From VRUE01 sp963718755 (lineage in GTDB: Bacteria > Actinomycetota > Thermoleophilia > Solirubrobacterales > 70-9), in NCBI GenBank assembly GCA_963718755.1, contig OY970376.1, forward strand, positions 1,798,001-1,862,000: a DNA stretch of 64,000 nt, written 5' to 3'. Below the pieces are notes generated by a model. The model was not told the origin of the DNA. It made no database searches and saw only the letters and a list, made by a program, of their open reading frames with translations. The position numbers were made by a program, and so were the translations under genes. Shown here piece by piece: positions 1-8,014 of this stretch. Numbering within the stretch: the first letter of the stretch is position 1; every line of letters starts with the position of its first letter.

Positions 1-147
1 CTGCCGAACGGCGAGATGACCAAGTCAAACGGCGAACTGATCGCCAAGGCGCGCCAGATGGCCGAGGACGTCGGCCGCCGCGCCGCCAGCGTCGCCGAGG
101 CTCGCGAGCTGCTGGGGGTCCCCAAGCGTGAGCGATCTGCCGCTTAG
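1..147 (+). CDS. C-terminal fragment of a BKACE-family (DUF849) beta-keto acid cleavage enzyme
   Basis: Open from the first base, 48 codons to a TAG. The fragment contains NGEMTKSNGELIAKA followed by an Ala/Glu-rich helix and AREELLG-like residues (AEARELLGV), which matches how 3-keto-5-aminohexanoate cleavage enzyme (BKACE) proteins end. Members condense a beta-keto acid with acetyl-CoA. The catalytic barrel lies outside the window, so the assignment rests on about 48 residues. It overlaps the start of the CoA-transferase gene by 20 nt, implying co-transcription and a shared acyl-CoA pathway. Confidence 0.6.
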   Translation: MPNGEMTKSNGELIAKARQMAEDVGRRAASVAEARELLGVPKRERSAA

Positions 148-1363
148 CGACGTCAAGGTCCTCGACCTGACCAGGCTCCTGCCCGGCGGCTTCTGCTCAC
201 TGCTGCTGGCCGACCTCGGCGCCGAGGTGCTGAAGGTCGAGGACACCGGCATGGGCGACTACATCCGCTGGGCGCCGCCCTACTACGGCGATGAGGATCA
301 GCAGGAGTTGGGCACCCGCTCCTCGCTCTACCTGGCGCTCAACCGCGGCAAGCGCTCGGTCCGTCTCGACCTCAAGAGCGATGCCGGGCGCGAGGCTCTG
401 CTGCGCCTGGTCGGGCAATACGACGTCGTGCTCGATGGCTTCCGCCCCGGCGTTCTCGACCGGCTCGGGGTCGGCTACGAGCGCATGCGCGAGGCCAACC
501 CGGCGCTCGTCTTCTGCGCGATCACCGGCTACGGCCAGGACGGCCCCTACGCCCAGCGCGCCGGCCATGACATGAACTACCTCGGCCTGGTTGGGCTGCT
601 CGGTTTGACCGGTGCCAAGGACGGCCCGCCGGTCCAATCCGGCGGCCAGATCGCCGACCTCGGCGGCGGTGCGCTGATGGCCGCCTTCGGGGTGATGGCG
701 GCGCTGCACGAGCGCCGGCGCTCCGGCGAGGGGCAGATGGTCGACGTCTCGATGGCCGACGGGGCGCTCTCCTGGCTGGCACTCGTCGCCGGCCGCTACT
801 TCTGCGACGGCGAGGCGCCGCGCCGCGGCGAGCAGCAGCTCGCCGGCGGCCTGCTCTGTTACTTCCCCTACGAGGCCAAGGATGGCTGGGTCACCTGCGG
901 CGCGCTGGAGCCGAAGTTCTGGGCCGCCTTCTGCAACGGCGTCGAGCGGCCCGATCTGATCGAGGTGCAGTTCGAGGCGCCAGGCTCGGACGCCTGGGGC
1001 AAGGTGGCCGAGGTCTTCCGCTCGCGTACGCGAGACGAGTGGCTCGCCTTCAACGACGAGCACGACTGCTGCATCGAGCCCGTTCTCGACGTCGGCGAGG
1101 CACTTGAGTCCGAGCTGGTCCGCGCGCGTGAGATGGTGACGGCGATCGAGCAGCCCGGCCTGGGGACGGTGCGCCAGCTCGGCGTGCCGGTGAAGATGAG
1201 CCGCACCCCCGGTGACCCGACGAGGCCGGCGCCCGCCTTCGGCGAGCACACCGACGAGGTGCTGGGCGAGGCCGGCTACTCGGCCGGGGAGATCGCGGCG
1301 ATGAAGGAGTCGGGCGCGGCCGCCGGGCCGAGCGCCGACGCCGCAACGACCTTCAGGGCGTAG
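128..1363 (+). CDS. Class III (CaiB/BaiF) CoA-transferase, alpha-methylacyl-CoA racemase-like
   Basis: 411 aa with a GTG start inside the end of the preceding gene. The N-terminus VKVLDLTRLLPGG..LLADLGAEVLKVE is the family signature. GHDMNY (about residue 145) and QIADLGGGA (about residue 178) correspond to the His and Asp catalytic region of alpha-methylacyl-CoA racemases, so it may be a racemase rather than a transferase. Length is normal for the family (360-420 aa). It acts in the cytoplasm on acyl-CoA thioesters. A BKACE fragment upstream and a MerR regulator immediately downstream (5 nt gap) suggest one operon for branched-chain or carboxylic acid degradation. The substrate cannot be read from sequence. 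Confidence 0.88.
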   Translation: MSDLPLSDVKVLDLTRLLPGGFCSLLLADLGAEVLKVEDTGMGDYIRWAPPYYGDEDQQELGTRSSLYLALNRGKRSVRLDLKSDAGREALLRLVGQYDVVLDGFRPGVLDRLGVGYERMREANPALVFCAITGYGQDGPYAQRAGHDMNYLGLVGLLGLTGAKDGPPVQSGGQIADLGGGALMAAFGVMAALHERRRSGEGQMVDVSMADGALSWLALVAGRYFCDGEAPRRGEQQLAGGLLCYFPYEAKDGWVTCGALEPKFWAAFCNGVERPDLIEVQFEAPGSDAWGKVAEVFRSRTRDEWLAFNDEHDCCIEPVLDVGEALESELVRAREMVTAIEQPGLGTVRQLGVPVKMSRTPGDPTRPAPAFGEHTDEVLGEAGYSAGEIAAMKESGAAAGPSADAATTFRA

Positions 1364-1368
1364 CTGCG

Positions 1369-2088
1369 ATGGCGGCGAGACCCGAGACCGCGACCTCGGA
1401 GGGCGGTCTGCTCAAGATCGGCGAGCTGGCCGAGGCCTCCGGCGTGCCGGTGCCGACGATCAAGCACTACCTGCGCGAGGGCCTCTTGCCGGAGCCGGTG
1501 AAGACGAGCCGCAACATGGCCTACTACCCGCCCGAGTTCGTCGACCGGATCAGGCTGATCAAGCAGCTGCAGGAGGAGCGCTTCATGCCTTTGCGGGCGA
1601 TCAAGTCGGTGCTCGACGAGGATCCCGAGCGGGCCCGCGCGATGGTCGAGCTCGAGGATCGCATTCTCGAGCGGGCGCTGGGGGGTGAGCGCACCCGGAC
1701 CAGCGCCGCCGAGGTGCGCGAGCGCTACGGCGTACCCAAGGAGGTGCTCGACCGGCTGGAGAAGATCGAGGTGCTCAGCCCCAACAGCCGCGGCTACTCA
1801 CCCTCCGACATCAAGATCATCGAGGCGATCGGCCGCTTCCGCGCCGGTGGCTACGACGAGGAGATCGGCTTCACCGTCTACGACACCCTGCGCTACAAGA
1901 AAGCCCTCGAAGAGCTGGTCAGCCAGGAGGTCGAGATGGTGATGGACCGCCTCGCCGGCGAGGTCCCGCCCGAGCGTGTGGTCGAGATGCTCGAATCCGG
2001 CTCGCAACCCCTCCAGGACCTGATCGCCGCGCTCCACACCAAGCTGCTGGTAGCCGAGCTAGAGCGCCACCGCGCCAGCCGCCCCTAA
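1369..2088 (+). CDS. MerR-family transcriptional regulator
   Basis: 239 aa. The N-terminal winged helix starts at LLKIGELAEASGVPVPTIKHY with the wing region LREGLLPEPVKTSRNMAYY, typical of MerR. A second helix-turn-helix-like stretch (about residues 110-150, VPKEVLDRLEKIEVLSPN..YSPSDIKIIEAI) and a C-terminal helical region follow, so it is longer than minimal MerR proteins. No metal-binding Cys cluster is visible, so a metal-sensing role is unlikely. It follows the CoA-transferase by 5 nt and probably regulates that operon. The stop codon is directly followed by a perfect 44-nt palindrome. Confidence 0.85.
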   Translation: MAARPETATSEGGLLKIGELAEASGVPVPTIKHYLREGLLPEPVKTSRNMAYYPPEFVDRIRLIKQLQEERFMPLRAIKSVLDEDPERARAMVELEDRILERALGGERTRTSAAEVRERYGVPKEVLDRLEKIEVLSPNSRGYSPSDIKIIEAIGRFRAGGYDEEIGFTVYDTLRYKKALEELVSQEVEMVMDRLAGEVPPERVVEMLESGSQPLQDLIAALHTKLLVAELERHRASRP

Positions 2089-2089
2089 T

Positions 2090-2133
2090 GTGCCGTCACT
2101 TAGGCACCCATATGGGTGCCTAAGTGACGGCAC
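2090..2133. repeat. Perfect 44-nt palindrome, CCATATGG family copy 1
   Basis: A perfect inverted repeat (22-bp arms, centre CCCATATGGG, ends GTGCCGTCA/TGACGGCAC). It lies between two convergent genes and contains the stop codon of the minus-strand epimerase (2120-2122). Related elements with the CCATATGG core and GACGTGCCG-type ends occur at 22582-22631 and 38104-38155. There is no T-run, so a bidirectional terminator role is possible but not shown. Confidence 0.9.
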
Positions 2134-3106
2134 GTCCTTCGCGTAGCTCGGCGAGGCCTTGCTCGTGGCTGACGATCGGCTCGTAGCCGAGCTCCTCGCG
2201 GGCCTTGGTGATGTCGATCGTGCACTCCTGGGTCAGGAGCCAGGAGCGGAAGGTGGTCATCGGCGGGGGACCGGATAGCGGCAAGACCTTCCAGACGGTC
2301 TCGGCGATGCGAGCCATCGGCGCCGCGGTCCAAGCCGGGACGCTGCGGTCGGGCGGCTCGATCTCCTGCGTCCGCAGCAGCGCGCTGACGAACTCGCGGA
2401 AGACGACCGGCTCGCCGTCGGTGACGAAGTAGGCCTCGCCGGGATGCCCCTTCTCCGCCGCCAGGACCAGGCCCTCGACGACGTTGTCGACGTGGGTCGT
2501 GTCGGTGACGTTGCGGCCACCGCCGATCCACGCCCATTTGCCGGCTTGCACCGTCGCGACCATCTCCGGCAGCAAGGTCGTGTCGCCTCTGCCCCAGACG
2601 AAGCGGGGCCGCAGCGCGACCGTCTCGAAGCCCTCGCGGTTTGCGTCGCGCACAGCCTGCTCCGCCCTCGCCTTGGTCGCCGGGTAGGGCGCCCGTGAAT
2701 CGGGCCGCAGCGGTGCGGTCTCATCCACGTTGATCAGCGGCTCGCCGGCCATCAGCGCGGCCTCGGTCCCGCAATGGACGAAGCGCCGCACCCCGGCCTC
2801 GGCGCAGGCCGCGAGCACATTGAGCGTGCCGTCGACGTTGCCGCGTTCGAAGTCTGCCCAGTCGCCCCACTCGCCGAGGTGGGCCGCGAGGTGGAAGGCG
2901 ACCTCGGCTCCGCCTGCCGCCGACGCAAGCGAGGCGCGATCGCCGATGTCGCCGCGAACCGGCTCGGCGCCCAGCTCGGCGACACGCTGGGCGGAGACCT
3001 CGGACCTAGCAAGGGCTCTCACATGGCGTCCTTCGCCGACCAGCCGCTCGACCAGGCGGCCGCCGATGAAACCCGATCCGCCAGTCACGAAAGCCGCGCC
3101 GCTCAT
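2120..3106 (-). CDS. NAD(P)-dependent epimerase/dehydratase (extended SDR, 3-beta-HSD-like)
   Basis: 328 aa from the ATG at 3106 (MSGAAFVTGGSGFIGGRLVE). An upstream in-frame start at 3166 would add residues before the Rossmann strand and is less likely. The glycine motif GGSGFIG binds NAD(P), and YPATKARAEQ supplies the Tyr-x3-Lys catalytic pair. It resembles sterol or nucleotide-sugar dehydratase relatives, and the substrate is not identifiable. It is divergent from the SDR at 3202, and its 3' end lies within a palindromic element. Confidence 0.85.
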   Translation of the reverse strand: MSGAAFVTGGSGFIGGRLVERLVGEGRHVRALARSEVSAQRVAELGAEPVRGDIGDRASLASAAGGAEVAFHLAAHLGEWGDWADFERGNVDGTLNVLAACAEAGVRRFVHCGTEAALMAGEPLINVDETAPLRPDSRAPYPATKARAEQAVRDANREGFETVALRPRFVWGRGDTTLLPEMVATVQAGKWAWIGGGRNVTDTTHVDNVVEGLVLAAEKGHPGEAYFVTDGEPVVFREFVSALLRTQEIEPPDRSVPAWTAAPMARIAETVWKVLPLSGPPPMTTFRSWLLTQECTIDITKAREELGYEPIVSHEQGLAELREGRAVT

Positions 3107-3143
3107 CGGGCGATGGTAGTCGCCAGACGAACCTCGAAACGCC

Positions 3144-3188
3144 TGCGGTCGAGGTTTGAGTCGCATAGCGGTTCAAACCTCGACCGCA
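3144..3188. repeat. 45-nt hairpin element, GGTCGAGGTTTGA family copy 1
   Basis: Perfect 16-bp arms TGCGGTCGAGGTTTGA and TCAAACCTCGACCGCA around a 13-nt loop. It sits in the divergent gap between the epimerase and the SDR, ending 1 nt before the TAGGGT box of the SDR. A third half-site AACCTCGA at 3130-3137 could pair with the left arm instead, giving two mutually exclusive structures. A nearly identical element in opposite orientation is at 53491-53537. Confidence 0.9.
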
Positions 3189-3189
3189 C

Positions 3190-3195
3190 TAGGGT
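3190..3195 (+). promoter_or_regulatory. Candidate -10 box (TAGGGT) for a leaderless SDR transcript
   Basis: TAGGGT with 6 nt before the GTG at 3202 and no Shine-Dalgarno. The spacing places the transcription start at or next to the start codon. The same geometry recurs at many other genes in the window. Confidence 0.5.
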
Positions 3196-3201
3196 GAGGA
3201 C

Positions 3202-4044
3202 GTGAAGTCAGTTCTGATTACTGGGGCATCGACGGGCATTGGCCGAGCTACGGCGCTTCAGCTAGACAAGAGCGGCTGGCGGGTTTTCGCCGGTGTGCGT
3301 AAGGAGGCCGACGCGGCCACGCTGCGGGAGGCAGGGTCGGATCGGCTCGAGCCGTTGATGCTCGATGTCACCGACGCCGACCAGATCAGAGCCGCCGCTG
3401 AGCGGATCGGCACGGAGACTGGCCCGGCCGGCCTCGACGGTCTCGTCAACAACGCCGGCATCGCCGTTCCCGGCCCGTTGGAGACGCTGCCGATCGAGGA
3501 CTTCAAGCGCCAGATCGAGGTCAACCTGAGCGCCCAGGTCGCCGTCACGCAGGCAATGCTGCCGACGATCCGCACCGCCCGCGGCCGCATCGTCTTCATC
3601 ACCTCGATTGGCGGCCTGATGGCCTTCCCGATGTTCGGTGCCTACCATGCGGCCAAGTTCGGCCTCGAGGCCGTCGGCGACGTCTTCCGCCAGGAGCTGC
3701 GCCCCTGGGGGATCTCGGTCTCGGTGGTCGAGCCGGGCTCGATCGCGACGCCGATCTGGGACCGAGGGGAAGCCGAAGTCGACGCAATCGCCGCCCGTGC
3801 CGGCGACGGCCATGTGCAGCTCTACGGCGAGGCGATCGACGCCTACCGCGGGGTGGCGCGGAAGACCGGCGAACGCGGCATCCCACCCGAGAAGGTCGCG
3901 ATCAAGATCGAGCACGCGCTCAGCGCTCGCCGTCCCCGTGTCCGCTACCTCGTCGGCGCCGACGCCCGCGGCCAGGCCTTCGCCTCGCGGGTCCTGCCCG
4001 ACCGCCTGGTCGATTGGATGGTCGCCCGCGTGACGGGGATGTAG
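3202..4044 (+). CDS. Short-chain dehydrogenase/reductase
   Basis: 280 aa, GTG start. Classical SDR motifs are all present: TGASTGIG (cofactor glycine motif, about residue 7), VNNAG (about residue 94), a catalytic Ser in ITSIGG, and YHAAK (Tyr-x3-Lys, about residue 152). The motif layout and C-terminal extension resemble 17-beta-HSD-like actinobacterial SDRs. It is a soluble NAD(P)H oxidoreductase of unknown substrate. Transcription probably begins at the start codon (TAGGGT box at 3190), with the GGTCGAGG hairpin occupying the -35 region. Confidence 0.9.
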   Translation: MKSVLITGASTGIGRATALQLDKSGWRVFAGVRKEADAATLREAGSDRLEPLMLDVTDADQIRAAAERIGTETGPAGLDGLVNNAGIAVPGPLETLPIEDFKRQIEVNLSAQVAVTQAMLPTIRTARGRIVFITSIGGLMAFPMFGAYHAAKFGLEAVGDVFRQELRPWGISVSVVEPGSIATPIWDRGEAEVDAIAARAGDGHVQLYGEAIDAYRGVARKTGERGIPPEKVAIKIEHALSARRPRVRYLVGADARGQAFASRVLPDRLVDWMVARVTGM

Positions 4045-4047
4045 CGC

Positions 4048-7000
4048 TCAGCGCGCGCCGGCGCCGATCGAGCTGCGCGCTTCTTCGATCTCTCCGAGGC
4101 TGATCATCGCCCCGGTCCGCTCGGCCACGGCCGCCGCCTCGTCGAGCGCCTCGCCCACGCCCTCTGCCCCCGCCGCGTTTCGAGCCAGCGCGAGCGCCCG
4201 CAGCGTCAGCGGCAACGACCAGAGCATGCCGCGCTCACGCGCCAGGTCGCTGGCCCACTCGGCCAGCACAGTCGCCTCTTCCGCTCGGCCGACCGCGGTC
4301 AGCGCTTCCGCCCGCATGCCGGCCCGCCAGGCCTCCATCTCATCGCCGCCCGGGACGGCTTCCCGGTAAACGCGCTCGGCCTCCTCCAGCGATTCCAGCG
4401 CCGCTCCCGGTTCGCCGGCCGCGAGCTGCGCGCCGCCCAGATTCGACAGCGACAGGCTGCGCGAGAAGACGTCGCCGAGTCGTTCGGTCAGCTCGCAGTT
4501 GCGCCGTCCCAGCGTCACTCCGGCCTCGGCCTCGCCTCGCATCGTCGCCATCAGCGCCTGGTTGCTGCGGGTCCAGCTGGCGATCTCCGGGTCGCCCTGC
4601 TCGTCGGCGATCCGCAGCGCCGTCTCGAAGAGCCTTTCGGCTTCCCCGAGGTGACCGCGCTCGCGCCGCACCAGTCCCTTGGCCATCAGCGCCCAGGCGT
4701 ACGGGCTGCCGATGATGATCCCGGCGCCGGCACGGTGATCGTCGCCGCACAGCTCGAGAATCTCGTCCAGGGCGCGTTCGAATCTGTCGAAATCCGCGGC
4801 GCAGAGGTAGGCGTAGGAGCCGCCCGCGCGCACCGCGATCCGCAGGTGCAGGTCACCCGATTCGTCGGCCAGCTGGTTGGTCTCGGCGACGGCTTTGAGC
4901 CAGGCGTCGGCGTAGTGGGGGAGCCCGGGACGCGCCGACGTCGCAATCCGCAGCAGCGCCAGCGAGCGCAGGTCACTCGTCCTCGTCGCGATCTCCTCGG
5001 CCTCGGCGACCAGGCGCGCTTCCTCCTCGTCGTCCATTCCCAGCCGCCAAGCAAAGTCGAGCTGCAATAGGCGCGACATCACGCCGAGCGCCGTCGTCTC
5101 CTCACTCTCCTCCAGCTCCTCGCTCAGCTCCGTCACCCGCCGCCAGAGGCGCAGGGCATCGGCCGGTTGGCTGGTGCCCGTCCAGTAGGCGGCCCGCGCC
5201 GACCAGCGCGCCGCTTCGAGCGTCTCGCCGCCCTCCTCCATGTGATGGGCGATCAGCGCCGCCAGCTCGTCGTGGCGCTCGCAGTTGAGCTCGACCATCG
5301 CCCGCGCCGTCGCCGCGTGGGTCTGCGCTCGCTGGTCGGCGAGCTGGCTGCCGTAGGCGACCTCCCGGGTGAGCGGGTGGCGGAAGGCGAGCACGCGGTT
5401 GGGGTAGACCTCGGCCTCGTAGAGGAAGCCGGAGGCGATCAGCTCGCCGAGCGGCGCCTCCAGCGCCTCGGCATCCGCGGTGCCCGTGATCGAGCCAAGG
5501 GTGGCCTCGCCGACCTCCTTGCCAGCCACCGACGCCGCTTGCAGTAGCCGCTTCGCCTCGGGCTGCAGGCGGTCGATCCTCGCCGCCAGCACGGTCTGCA
5601 CGCTGGCCGGCACGCCGGTGTTCTCCACCGGGCGGGCGAGCCGGTAGGCGCCGCGCTTGCCCTCGAGGTTGCCGGCTTCGGCAAGCGCCCGCACGATCTC
5701 CTCGACGAAGAACGGGTTGCCCGCGGTGCGTTCGTGGAGCAGGTCGGCGAGCCCGTCGAGCGAGGGGTCTTCGCCCGCCAGGTCGCGCAGCAGCTCGCGG
5801 GTGTCGCCGGGCCCGAGCGGTTCCAGCGAGATCTCGCGGTAGTTCGACGCCCCGCTCCAGCTGCGCTCGTACTCGGGGCGGAAGTTGACGACGACCAGCG
5901 TCTGCGTGTCCTCGACCGCGTCGAAGAGGTCTCCGAGCATCGCGGCGCTGCCCTCGTCGATCCAGTGCAGATCCTCGACCACGACCACGACGGGCTCGCG
6001 GCGGTTCGGCGCTCGGACCAGCCCGCAGACGATCTCCCGCAGTGCCCGCTGTCGCGCCTCGGCGCTCAGCTGCGGCGCCGGCCGGTCGGGGTCGGGCACG
6101 CCGAGGAAGTCGAAGAGGACGGGCAGATCGTCGGCGAAATCGGGGTCGAGCAGGAGGGCGCGCCCGGCAATCTTCTCGCGCACGGTCCGCTCCGGATCGT
6201 CGTCGGCGATGCCGAAGTAAGCGCGCAGCATCTGCAGCACCGGCATGAAGGGAATCTCCTGCCCGTGGGCCTGAGCCTGGGCCTCGAAGACCTCGATGCC
6301 GTCGGCACGCCCGCGCTCGGCGAACTCGTGGCAGAGGCGGCTCTTGCCGACGCCGGGCTCGGCGACGATCCCGACCACGCCGCCTTCTGCGGCCTTCGCC
6401 CGCTCCAGCCCCTCGGTCAGCACCTCCATCTCCCTGTCGCGGCCGACGAAGCGGGAGAAGCCGCGCTCGCGCGAGAGGTCGAGGCGCGAGCGGGCGGAGC
6501 CGACCCCGGCCAGCTCGAAGACCCGGACGGGTTGACTCGCTCCCTTGATCGCGAACTCACCCAGATCCTCGAGCTCGAAGAAGCCGTGTGCCAGGGCGGC
6601 GCTCGCCTCGGTCAGATAAGTCTTGCCGGGCTCGGCCAGCGCCTCCATGCGCTGCGCCAGCCCGACCGTGTGGCCGATCGCCGTGTAGCCGCCCTCGCTG
6701 CCGATCGCGCCGGCGACGACCTCGCCCGAGTTGATCCCGATTCGGGCGGAGAAGTTGAGGCTGTGCACGCGGCGCAGCTCGGCCGCGTACTCGGCGATGT
6801 CGTCGAGCATCCGCAGTGCCGCGAAGCAGGCGCGGCGAGCGTGGTCCTCGTGGGCGACCGGGGCGCCGAAGACGGCCATGATGCCGTCGCCGGTGAATTT
6901 GTCGACGGTGCCCTCGAAGCGACGCACCTCCTCGGCGAGGATCGAGAAGAAGCCCTGCATGATCTCCCGCCACTGCTCGGGGTCGTGCTGCTCGGCGAGG

Positions 7001-7083
7001 TCCATAGAGCCCTGGACGTCGGCGAAGAGGACGGTCACCTGCTTGCGCTCACCGTCGGGCTCGATGCGATTCGGACTGCTCAC
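4048..7083 (-). CDS. Class III adenylate/guanylate cyclase fused to AAA ATPase and TPR-like regulator
   Basis: 1011 aa from a GTG at 7083 (MSSPNRIEPDGERKQ). The reading frame stays open further upstream, but that part would run into the divergent nitrilase. Domains in order: a class III cyclase with both metal-binding Asp regions (LFADVQGSMDL near residue 20, FTGDGIMAVFGAP near 65); an AAA/STAND ATPase with P-loop GIVAEPGVGKSRL and Walker B VVVVEDLHWID; and a long helical TPR-like C-terminus. The family makes cyclic nucleotides or acts as a large signal-integrating regulator. The catalytic residues look intact, but activity is inferred. It is divergent from the nitrilase-TetR operon. Confidence 0.87.
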   Translation of the reverse strand: MSSPNRIEPDGERKQVTVLFADVQGSMDLAEQHDPEQWREIMQGFFSILAEEVRRFEGTVDKFTGDGIMAVFGAPVAHEDHARRACFAALRMLDDIAEYAAELRRVHSLNFSARIGINSGEVVAGAIGSEGGYTAIGHTVGLAQRMEALAEPGKTYLTEASAALAHGFFELEDLGEFAIKGASQPVRVFELAGVGSARSRLDLSRERGFSRFVGRDREMEVLTEGLERAKAAEGGVVGIVAEPGVGKSRLCHEFAERGRADGIEVFEAQAQAHGQEIPFMPVLQMLRAYFGIADDDPERTVREKIAGRALLLDPDFADDLPVLFDFLGVPDPDRPAPQLSAEARQRALREIVCGLVRAPNRREPVVVVVEDLHWIDEGSAAMLGDLFDAVEDTQTLVVVNFRPEYERSWSGASNYREISLEPLGPGDTRELLRDLAGEDPSLDGLADLLHERTAGNPFFVEEIVRALAEAGNLEGKRGAYRLARPVENTGVPASVQTVLAARIDRLQPEAKRLLQAASVAGKEVGEATLGSITGTADAEALEAPLGELIASGFLYEAEVYPNRVLAFRHPLTREVAYGSQLADQRAQTHAATARAMVELNCERHDELAALIAHHMEEGGETLEAARWSARAAYWTGTSQPADALRLWRRVTELSEELEESEETTALGVMSRLLQLDFAWRLGMDDEEEARLVAEAEEIATRTSDLRSLALLRIATSARPGLPHYADAWLKAVAETNQLADESGDLHLRIAVRAGGSYAYLCAADFDRFERALDEILELCGDDHRAGAGIIIGSPYAWALMAKGLVRRERGHLGEAERLFETALRIADEQGDPEIASWTRSNQALMATMRGEAEAGVTLGRRNCELTERLGDVFSRSLSLSNLGGAQLAAGEPGAALESLEEAERVYREAVPGGDEMEAWRAGMRAEALTAVGRAEEATVLAEWASDLARERGMLWSLPLTLRALALARNAAGAEGVGEALDEAAAVAERTGAMISLGEIEEARSSIGAGAR

Positions 7084-7113
7084 GTAATCCGAATCGTACG
7101 CCTCGATCGCACC

Positions 7114-7119
7114 TATACT
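7114..7119 (+). promoter_or_regulatory. Candidate -10 box (TATACT) of the nitrilase-TetR operon
   Basis: TATACT is a near-consensus -10 hexamer 55 nt upstream of the nitrilase GTG. It would start transcription near 7126, just before the palindrome at 7138-7151. I see no convincing -35 hexamer. Confidence 0.5.
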
Positions 7120-7137
7120 GGCCCGAGTGAAACCGAT

Positions 7138-7151
7138 TGACTGGTCAGTCA
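7138..7151. promoter_or_regulatory. Probable TetR-family operator TGACTG-GT-CAGTCA
   Basis: A perfect 6-bp inverted repeat with a 2-nt spacer, placed just downstream of the candidate -10 box and upstream of the nitrilase start. TGACTN-type palindromes are typical of TetR-family operators, and a TetR gene is second in this operon. Autorepression is the simplest reading. Confidence 0.6.
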
Positions 7152-7174
7152 GCCAGCATTGAGAGGATCGAAAA

Positions 7175-8014
7175 GTGCGCGTAGCGGCGGTGCAGATGAA
7201 TTCGAACGGAGACAGGGCGCGGAACATCGCCGCAGCCGAGCGCCTGGTGCGTGCCGCAGCCGCCGATGGGGCCGAGCTCGTTGCCCTGCCGGAGAAGTGG
7301 AATCTGCTCGCTGCGGGCGAGCAGATGGCCGCCGGCGCCGAGCTGCTCGACGGCCCGAGCCTCGCTGCGGCCCGCTCCTGGGCGCGCGAGCTGGGCATCC
7401 ATCTGCTCGCCGGCAGCATCGCCGAGCGGGGCGACGATGCGACCTCGAACAGGGCCTTCAACACCTCGGTGCTGATCGGGCCCGGTGGCGACGACCTCGC
7501 CACCTACCGCAAGATCCACATGTTCGACGTCGAAGCCGGCGGGGTCGCCTATCGCGAGTCCGAGTACGAGCAGCCCGGCGATGAGATCGTCTCGGCCCCG
7601 GTCGATGACGTCGAGCTCGGGCTGACCGTCTGTTATGACCTGCGCTTCCCCGAGCTGTACCGGATCCTCGCTGTGCGGGGGGCCCGCCTGATCGCCGTCC
7701 CCTCGGCCTTCACCACCGCGACGGGACGCGACCACTGGCAGGTCCTGCTGCGCGCCCGCGCGATCGAGAACCAGGCCTTCGTCATCGCCCCCAATCAGTT
7801 CGGCGAGGCCCCGCCCCACTACAGCTCCTACGGCCACTCGGCGATCGTCGACCCCTGGGGGATCGAGCTTGCCGTCGCACCGGACGAAGAGTGCTTCATC
7901 GCGGCCGAGCTCGATCTCACCGCCCAGGAAAGGACTCGCGAGGAGCTTCCCTCGCTCGCCCACCGCCGACCCCAGGCCTATCAATGGCCGCAGCTTCTGG
8001 AGGCACACGCCTGA
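7175..8014 (+). CDS. Carbon-nitrogen hydrolase (nitrilase superfamily, Nit/omega-amidase-like)
   Basis: 279 aa, GTG start with GAGAGG 8 nt upstream. The catalytic triad of the nitrilase superfamily is visible: Glu in VALPEKW (about residue 44), Lys in YRKIHMFD (about 113) and Cys in TVCYDLRFPELYR (about 153). The motifs best match the Nit1/Nit2 branch, which hydrolyses deaminated glutathione or alpha-keto acid amides, but the substrate is inferred. It is co-transcribed with the TetR regulator that overlaps its stop codon. Confidence 0.9.
   Translation: MRVAAVQMNSNGDRARNIAAAERLVRAAAADGAELVALPEKWNLLAAGEQMAAGAELLDGPSLAAARSWARELGIHLLAGSIAERGDDATSNRAFNTSVLIGPGGDDLATYRKIHMFDVEAGGVAYRESEYEQPGDEIVSAPVDDVELGLTVCYDLRFPELYRILAVRGARLIAVPSAFTTATGRDHWQVLLRARAIENQAFVIAPNQFGEAPPHYSSYGHSAIVDPWGIELAVAPDEECFIAAELDLTAQERTREELPSLAHRRPQAYQWPQLLEAHA

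Noticed and set aside
5734..7140. Long plus-strand open frame opposite the cyclase/AAA gene
   Set aside because: Antisense shadow of a gene with intact cyclase and P-loop motifs.
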